From Methylicorpusculum oleiharenae (GTDB taxonomy: Bacteria; Pseudomonadota; Gammaproteobacteria; Methylococcales; Methylomonadaceae): DNA of 64,000 nucleotides. The notes under the pieces are model-generated. The model saw nothing but the letters and a program-made list of their open reading frames with translations. It made no database searches and had not been told where the DNA came from. The translations under genes and the position numbers were made by a program. Numbering within the stretch: the first letter of the stretch is position 1; every line of letters begins with the position of its first letter. Shown in pieces: positions 59,313 to 64,000 of the stretch. Location of the stretch: assembly GCF_009828925.2 (NCBI RefSeq), contig NZ_WUTY02000001.1, forward strand, positions 2,324,492 through 2,388,491, written 5' to 3'.

Positions 59313-59874
59313 CATTAATTAATGGATTTTTTGTAGCTTAGCTTATTTTCAGAGTTCAGGGCTTCTAAATTAAGTCAAAATAAAGGGGCTGAAACCAGTT
59401 TATTGCTTGGGTATGAGTTTTGCCCAGGGTAACGGTTAATGAAAATGCCTCTTGATGACGCCGAAAATGCACATTTAGAGTGCGTTTTTATGAAAAACGT
59501 GTGTTAGGGAAGAGCGGGATAGGGCAACAATGTGTTAATTAAGGATTAAATAACATATTTTAACTTGTTTGCGCTACATTTTGAGCTATCAAACCCTGCT
59601 GACTGCTGCAATAGCTAACGTTGTTTAATAATGGTTTAAATATTGCTGTAATATTTTTTATGTAAAGTGGATATAGCTAAGTTTGGTAGTTATACTTCTT
59701 ATCAGGTTAAGCGTAGGAAAGGGCAATTTATATTTCGGTACCTTAACGCTTTCTTCATCAGGTATTTACCAAAATGAGGGAAATTTGATACTCGATTTTA
59801 TTGTGCGGAACAATTAAGAAGTGGTAAATAAAGTCTGCAATTTTTTATTGTGGCTAAAAGAAAAGGGTATGGGC
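59313..59874. other. 560-bp AT-rich intergenic region; no gene recognised
   Basis: Upstream of the unknown secreted protein. A GGTTAA-rich stretch and several TATAAT-like hexamers occur, but no promoter is clear. No open frame is supported. Confidence 0.4.
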
Positions 59875-60615
59875 ATGAACAAAATTCTCCTTGCATTGGT
59901 TATGATTGCTCTGACAACGACGACCCCTCAAGTTATATCCGAGGTAAAGGTCAAAGTTAAAGAGTTGGCTGGTTCTGACTTGCAAAATCAAGAGAAAATG
60001 AGTATTGAGCTTGATTCGTCAGGGCGAATCGCCTTTTGGACCCCAAGTCTTACCAAAAATTACTTATCCGTTTTTTCAGGAATGCTTTTGTTGCCCAATA
60101 CTGAAATAAAGGGCTACCATGCATTAGTGACTCAGCATCAGCAAGGTAAGGTTATACGTACGCAAACACGGTATTTTTTTCTGGAGGGACGCGATATTGA
60201 AGCCTCCTCCGATGATTTGATTGCTGTTGTTAAATCGCCTCTGCAAATAGAACCCAGAGTATTGCCAAAACCTGAGACAGGCTATGAAAGTAGTCAGCCT
60301 TATACTTTCAGTGTTAGTTTGGAGGGCGAACCTATGGCCAATACCCCCGTATTGCTTGAGACAACCAATGGATCGCGTCTACAGGGCAGGACGGATAAGT
60401 CTGGACGGGTGAATTTTAAGTTACCGGATGATTTTAAAGACGGCAGTTCGGATGATAACAAGGCTCAATTTATTTTGAGTACAGTTAAAAACGACAATAA
60501 ACTGACTTATCAGACAGAGTTGATACTCAACTATCAAAAGCGTAAATCAACTTGGCTGGATTTAACCAAAGGTTTGGCTTGGCGCGCGCAATCACTGATG
60601 CAGTTCATGTCTTAA
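59875..60615 (+). CDS. Unknown secreted protein with a C-terminal Ig-like domain
   Basis: A 246-residue protein. The ATG at 59875 is chosen because AAGGG lies seven bases upstream and the first residues then form a good signal peptide (NKILLALVMIALTTTTPQVI). The mature part is a mostly beta protein; residues ~150-215 (YTFSVSLEGEPMANTPVLLE, TTNGSRLQGRTDKSGRVNFK) fit a carboxypeptidase-regulatory-like or DUF4198 beta-sandwich. No catalytic motif, and function is unknown. Its end overlaps the convergent sugar transporter by 11 bp. Confidence 0.7.
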   Translation: MNKILLALVMIALTTTTPQVISEVKVKVKELAGSDLQNQEKMSIELDSSGRIAFWTPSLTKNYLSVFSGMLLLPNTEIKGYHALVTQHQQGKVIRTQTRYFFLEGRDIEASSDDLIAVVKSPLQIEPRVLPKPETGYESSQPYTFSVSLEGEPMANTPVLLETTNGSRLQGRTDKSGRVNFKLPDDFKDGSSDDNKAQFILSTVKNDNKLTYQTELILNYQKRKSTWLDLTKGLAWRAQSLMQFMS

Positions 60616-61891
60616 CGGTGTGACCTGTCCACCCATAGTAAGCAATGTATAGATAACACAGGCATGCCAAAGCAAAGGCGTGTTGTATGCCAAAGGCGTC
60701 TGCCAGCAGGCCCTGAAGAACAGGAACAATTGCTCCTCCCACAATAGCCGCGCATAAAATTCCGGAACCTTGCTCGGTCAAAGCCCCCAAGTTCTTAATT
60801 CCCAACGAAAAAATGGTGGGAAACATAATCGAGTTGCAAAGGCCGATTGATAAAATGGCAATCATGGCCACTTTACCGCTACCAAAAATAACTACCATAA
60901 TCAATAACGCGGCGGCCACTGCGTGAAATACCAATACTTTGTTGGGTTTGATTTTTTCCATGATGGCCGCACCTAAAAAGCGTCCAATCATGGCGCCACC
61001 CCAGTAAATGGAAAGGTAGCCGGCAGCTTCATGATTAGGCAGGCCGGTAATTGCAGGTTCTGATAAAAAGTTGACCATAAAACTACCGATTGACACTTCA
61101 GCACCTACATACAGAAAAATCGCGATGGCGCCTAAAATAAGATGTCTTTCCTGCCAAACGCGGCTTTCTTTTTTTACGGCAACCAAAGCCGTATCAATAG
61201 GTGATGTGGCTTGATCCAGGCTTAGGTCCGGCCATTTAAACAGTTGGCAGACCAGGGCTGTACTGAATAATATCAGCGATATCAATAAATACGGATTTTG
61301 AACAGCGGCTGCTTCGATAGCTTGCTGAGAGGCTATTGCGGAAGGGTTAACGGCAGAATCAGTTATAAGCGTATTGCTCAGAATAAAAGTCGCTCCAAAA
61401 TAAGGTGCTACAGTGGTTCCCAGAGAATTAAATGCCTGGGTCAACGTTAATCGGCTGGACGAGGTTTCAGGACTCCCTAATTGGGTGACGTAAGGATTTG
61501 CGGCGACTTGCAACAAGGTGATTCCTGATGCCAATACAAAAAACGCGGACAGGAATAACCAATACATCCTCAGTGCCGCAGCCGGATAAAACAGCAGGCA
61601 ACCAAAGCCGGCGATTGCCAAGCCGCTGACGATGGCGCCTTTATAGCCGATCCTTTTGACCAGATTGCCGCTAGGAATTGAAATGAGTAAATAGGCGGTA
61701 AAAAAGCAAAACTGCACCATCATGACCTGGGTATAACTGAGCGTAAACAACGATTTCAAATGTGGAATCAGGATGTCATTCAAGCAGGTGATAAAACCCC
61801 AAATGAAAAACAAGGAAGTCAATAACGTCAAGGTTGCCCGGTTTTGATCAGTATGAAACGAAGTTTTGTTAGGGCCGTTAAAAAGCGACAT
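60605..61891 (-). CDS. FucP-type sugar:H+ symporter (MFS)
   Basis: Inner-membrane importer of 428 residues with 12 TM segments. The FHS/FucP subfamily pattern is clear: FFIWGFITCLNDILIPHLKS, MMVQFCFFTAYLLISIPSGN, RIGYKG and WGGAMIGRFLGA. Such proteins import glucose, galactose or fucose. It starts eight bases after the GH3 gene, so the pair makes a simple glucoside-use operon: hydrolysis followed by uptake of the released sugar. Confidence 0.92.
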   Translation of the reverse strand: MSLFNGPNKTSFHTDQNRATLTLLTSLFFIWGFITCLNDILIPHLKSLFTLSYTQVMMVQFCFFTAYLLISIPSGNLVKRIGYKGAIVSGLAIAGFGCLLFYPAAALRMYWLFLSAFFVLASGITLLQVAANPYVTQLGSPETSSSRLTLTQAFNSLGTTVAPYFGATFILSNTLITDSAVNPSAIASQQAIEAAAVQNPYLLISLILFSTALVCQLFKWPDLSLDQATSPIDTALVAVKKESRVWQERHLILGAIAIFLYVGAEVSIGSFMVNFLSEPAITGLPNHEAAGYLSIYWGGAMIGRFLGAAIMEKIKPNKVLVFHAVAAALLIMVVIFGSGKVAMIAILSIGLCNSIMFPTIFSLGIKNLGALTEQGSGILCAAIVGGAIVPVLQGLLADAFGIQHAFALACLCYLYIAYYGWTGHTVKT

Positions 61892-61899
61892 GAGTGTGC

Positions 61900-64000
61900 C
61901 TAAAGGTTAGTTTCTGCGGAGTTAATTAAGGTAAACGATCTCGATTCATTGCCTATCATGACTTTGAACTCCCCGGGTTCGATGATGCGTTTCAGGTTAA
62001 CCCCGATAAAGGACAAATCATCCGGCATCAAGCTAAAGATTACTGTTTTTTGTTGACCCGGAGTCAATTCGATTTTTTTAAAGGCTTTAAGCTGTTTGAC
62101 GGGCCGGGAGACAGATGCGGCGACATCGTTTAAATATAACAAAACCGTTTCTTTGCCGGTCCGGTTTCCGGTATTTTTGACAGTGACGCTGATATTCAGA
62201 CTTTCTCCTAATTTAAGCTCCTGTTTATCCAGCGTCAGGGCGGTAGTTTCAAACTGGGTATAGCTTAATCCGTGGCCAAAGGGGTAAAGAGGGTTATAGA
62301 CATTCCATTCGAATGCCTCTATGGGTTTGTGATCGTAGAGCACGATATCATTGGTGTTTCTGGGGTACGTAATAGGCAGTTTGCCGTTCGGGTTATAGTC
62401 GCCGAACAGAATGTCGGCAATGGCCTCACCACCTTCCATACCCGGTAAGAAACCCAGAATAACCCCGGCAGCTTTTTCGGCAAGTGCCGTAATGATTCGC
62501 GGACGACCGCCCAACGTCAGCAAGATAACCGGTTTGCCGGTTTTCAGCAGAGCTTCTGCCAACTTTTGTTGCCGGGGCTCAAGCAGCAATGAATCGATAT
62601 TGCCCGGTGTTTCGGTATAGGGCTTTTCGCCAAGACACAGTAAGATGAATTCATGGTTGGCCGCCTCACTTACCGCCTTGTCGATATCAATCTCATCATC
62701 AAAGGATTGCCCGCCTATATAGGTGACCGTTCCTGAAGATTTATTACGAATCGCCTCTAATACGGTTGATTTTTCTTGAGGGTACAATTCCTCTGCATCG
62801 CCTTGCCATGTGATAGTCCAGCCGCCGTTAAGGACGCTTAATAAATGGGCGGTAGGCCCTGTGACCAGAATGCGGGCGTCTTTTTTCAAGGGCAATAGGT
62901 GGTCTGAGTTTTTTGCCAAAACGATGGATTCACGAGCTGCTTGTCGATTTATCTCAAGCGCCTGGGGTGTTGCAAAATGATCCTTTGGATCGGGCATCGG
63001 GCGGTCAAAGTCGAATAAACCACTTTGATATTTGACCGTCAGAATACGAGAGACCGCCTCATCAATACGAGACAGAGGCACTTCGCCGGAACGGACCAGA
63101 TCCAGCAGCAAATCGTAAAAAGAAAAGTCAAAGGGCACCATGCTCATATCGACACCGGCCAATACCGCCATTTTTACGGCTTCTTTGGGGGAGGCTGCCA
63201 ACTTGTCACGCGTATATAGGCGATTGATATCTGCCCAATCCGAAACGGTGAACCCTTTAAAACCCAGTTCATCTCTGAGAATCGTCGTTAAGTAATGGTG
63301 GTTGGCGTGTCCTGGAATACCATCGACTTCAGCCGAGTTGATCATGATGGTTGGCGCGCCTTGTTTGATGCCGGCCTCAAAACCCGGTAAAAAATATTCA
63401 CGCAGCATTCTTTCGCCTATCCAGGCGGGTGAACGGTCTTTACCGTTGATAGGGAAACTGTATCCGACAAAATGCTTTAAACAGGTGGGTGCCTTGTCCG
63501 GCGCTGAAAAATCATTTCCCTGATGGCCTTTGATATAGGCCGAACCCATGGCGCTAGACAAATGGACGTCTTCACCATAGGTTTCCCATAAACGCGGCCA
63601 AAGAGGCTGCCGGCCGATATCCATTACCGGAGAGAAATTCCAGTGTAAACCGGATGCACGGACTTCCCTGGCGGTTATTTCCCCCTCTTGATAGGCTAAA
63701 TCGGTATTAAAAGTAGCGGCCATATTGATCGCTTGTGGGAATAGAATCGAATTTTGTGTATAGGAGACGCCATGGATCGCATCTATACCGTACATGACCG
63801 GGATTTTTAGCCGGGTTTTAAGCGAAACATCACGAATGGCCTCCATCATTTTTCGCCAGGTTTCAATCGATTGAGCTTTGTTATCAGGTGTAAATGGGGT
63901 GTTGAGAATGGATCCTACATGATGATTCAAGACCGCCTCTTCAAGCTTTTGAGGGTCGATCGGAAAGGTTGGGTTTTGCTCTGGCGGTATACCGATTACG
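61900..64000 (-). CDS. Beta-glucosidase, GH3 family, 5'-truncated by window edge
   Basis: Glycoside hydrolase family 3. The frame is open to base 64000, so the N-terminus (and any signal peptide) is missing; about 699 residues are present. Barrel: LKIPVMYGIDAIHG (GIDAIHG), FSPVMDIGRQPLWPRLWETY, KHFVGYS (substrate His), nucleophile Asp in GFTVSDWADI. C-domain: AAGVILGFLPGMEGGEAIAD and a Fn3-like tail (LGESLNISVTVKNTGNRTGK). Typical for cello-oligosaccharide or aryl beta-glucosides, but in methanotrophs the natural substrate is unclear. Confidence 0.95.
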   Translation of the reverse strand, partial: VIGIPPEQNPTFPIDPQKLEEAVLNHHVGSILNTPFTPDNKAQSIETWRKMMEAIRDVSLKTRLKIPVMYGIDAIHGVSYTQNSILFPQAINMAATFNTDLAYQEGEITAREVRASGLHWNFSPVMDIGRQPLWPRLWETYGEDVHLSSAMGSAYIKGHQGNDFSAPDKAPTCLKHFVGYSFPINGKDRSPAWIGERMLREYFLPGFEAGIKQGAPTIMINSAEVDGIPGHANHHYLTTILRDELGFKGFTVSDWADINRLYTRDKLAASPKEAVKMAVLAGVDMSMVPFDFSFYDLLLDLVRSGEVPLSRIDEAVSRILTVKYQSGLFDFDRPMPDPKDHFATPQALEINRQAARESIVLAKNSDHLLPLKKDARILVTGPTAHLLSVLNGGWTITWQGDAEELYPQEKSTVLEAIRNKSSGTVTYIGGQSFDDEIDIDKAVSEAANHEFILLCLGEKPYTETPGNIDSLLLEPRQQKLAEALLKTGKPVILLTLGGRPRIITALAEKAAGVILGFLPGMEGGEAIADILFGDYNPNGKLPITYPRNTNDIVLYDHKPIEAFEWNVYNPLYPFGHGLSYTQFETTALTLDKQELKLGESLNISVTVKNTGNRTGKETVLLYLNDVAASVSRPVKQLKAFKKIELTPGQQKTVIFSLMPDDLSFIGVNLKRIIEPGEFKVMIGNESRSFTLINSAETNL

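Overview
The window reads as chromosome of a gammaproteobacterial methanotroph or methylotroph close to Methylococcales (Methylobacter/Methylomonas-like). The main evidence is a lanthanide-type methanol dehydrogenase (xoxF) with its periplasmic partner xoxJ. Gene order around rpoN/lpt/mla/murA/his, rpsF-rpsR-rplI, sspAB-petABC and minCDE is typical of gammaproteobacteria. No tRNA, rRNA, CRISPR array, prophage or intact insertion sequence was seen.

Layout. 1-10 kb: 3' part of malQ, xoxJ and xoxF, lpxH, a di-haem cytochrome c peroxidase/MauG-type protein, an unknown membrane-anchored protein and ppx. 10-16 kb: a YadGH-like ABC exporter, the rpsF-rpsR-DUF2232-rplI ribosomal operon, and waaA. 15.8-20 kb: a decayed tolC-family gene, a VanZ-domain membrane protein and a WcaJ/EpsE-type undecaprenyl-phosphate sugar transferase. 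20-27.5 kb: pyk-gap glycolytic pair, sspAB, and the cytochrome bc1 operon petABC. 27.9-35.2 kb: a signalling island with an HD-GYP response regulator, a PAS sensor without a kinase domain, the remnant of a small response regulator, and a REC-PAS-PAS-HK-REC-HPt hybrid kinase. 35.2-42 kb (minus strand): mlaFEDB-murA-hisG-hisD-hisC. 42.3-48.6 kb (plus strand): kdsD-kdsC-lptC-lptA-lptB-rpoN-hpf-rapZ. 48.7-50.9 kb: a small winged-helix gene and minCDE. 51-51.9 kb: a gene graveyard with MSHA-pilus and transposase remnants. 51.9-64 kb: a PiT phosphate transporter, TPP riboswitch plus thiC, an SBP-PAS-GGDEF-EAL protein, an unknown secreted protein, a FucP-type sugar transporter and a truncated GH3 beta-glucosidase.

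How the genes fit together. XoxF/XoxJ oxidise methanol in the periplasm and bc1 belongs to the downstream respiratory chain. A large share of the window is envelope construction: Kdo (kdsD, kdsC, waaA), lipid A (lpxH), LPS transport (lptABC), phospholipid trafficking (mla), peptidoglycan precursor (murA), exopolysaccharide initiation, and division-site placement (min). Cyclic-di-GMP and phosphorelay signalling is well represented.

The least ordinary items are two families of dispersed intergenic repeats (one with four copies, whose core appears inverted in one copy), three decayed loci recognisable only by reading across stops and frameshifts (tolC-like, MSHA/transposase, internally deleted response regulator), an EAL domain whose predicted catalytic-base Glu is Lys, and a conserved rpoN/mla supercluster that lacks ptsN, mlaC and ibaG. 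I found no clearly new multi-gene defence or biosynthetic system.
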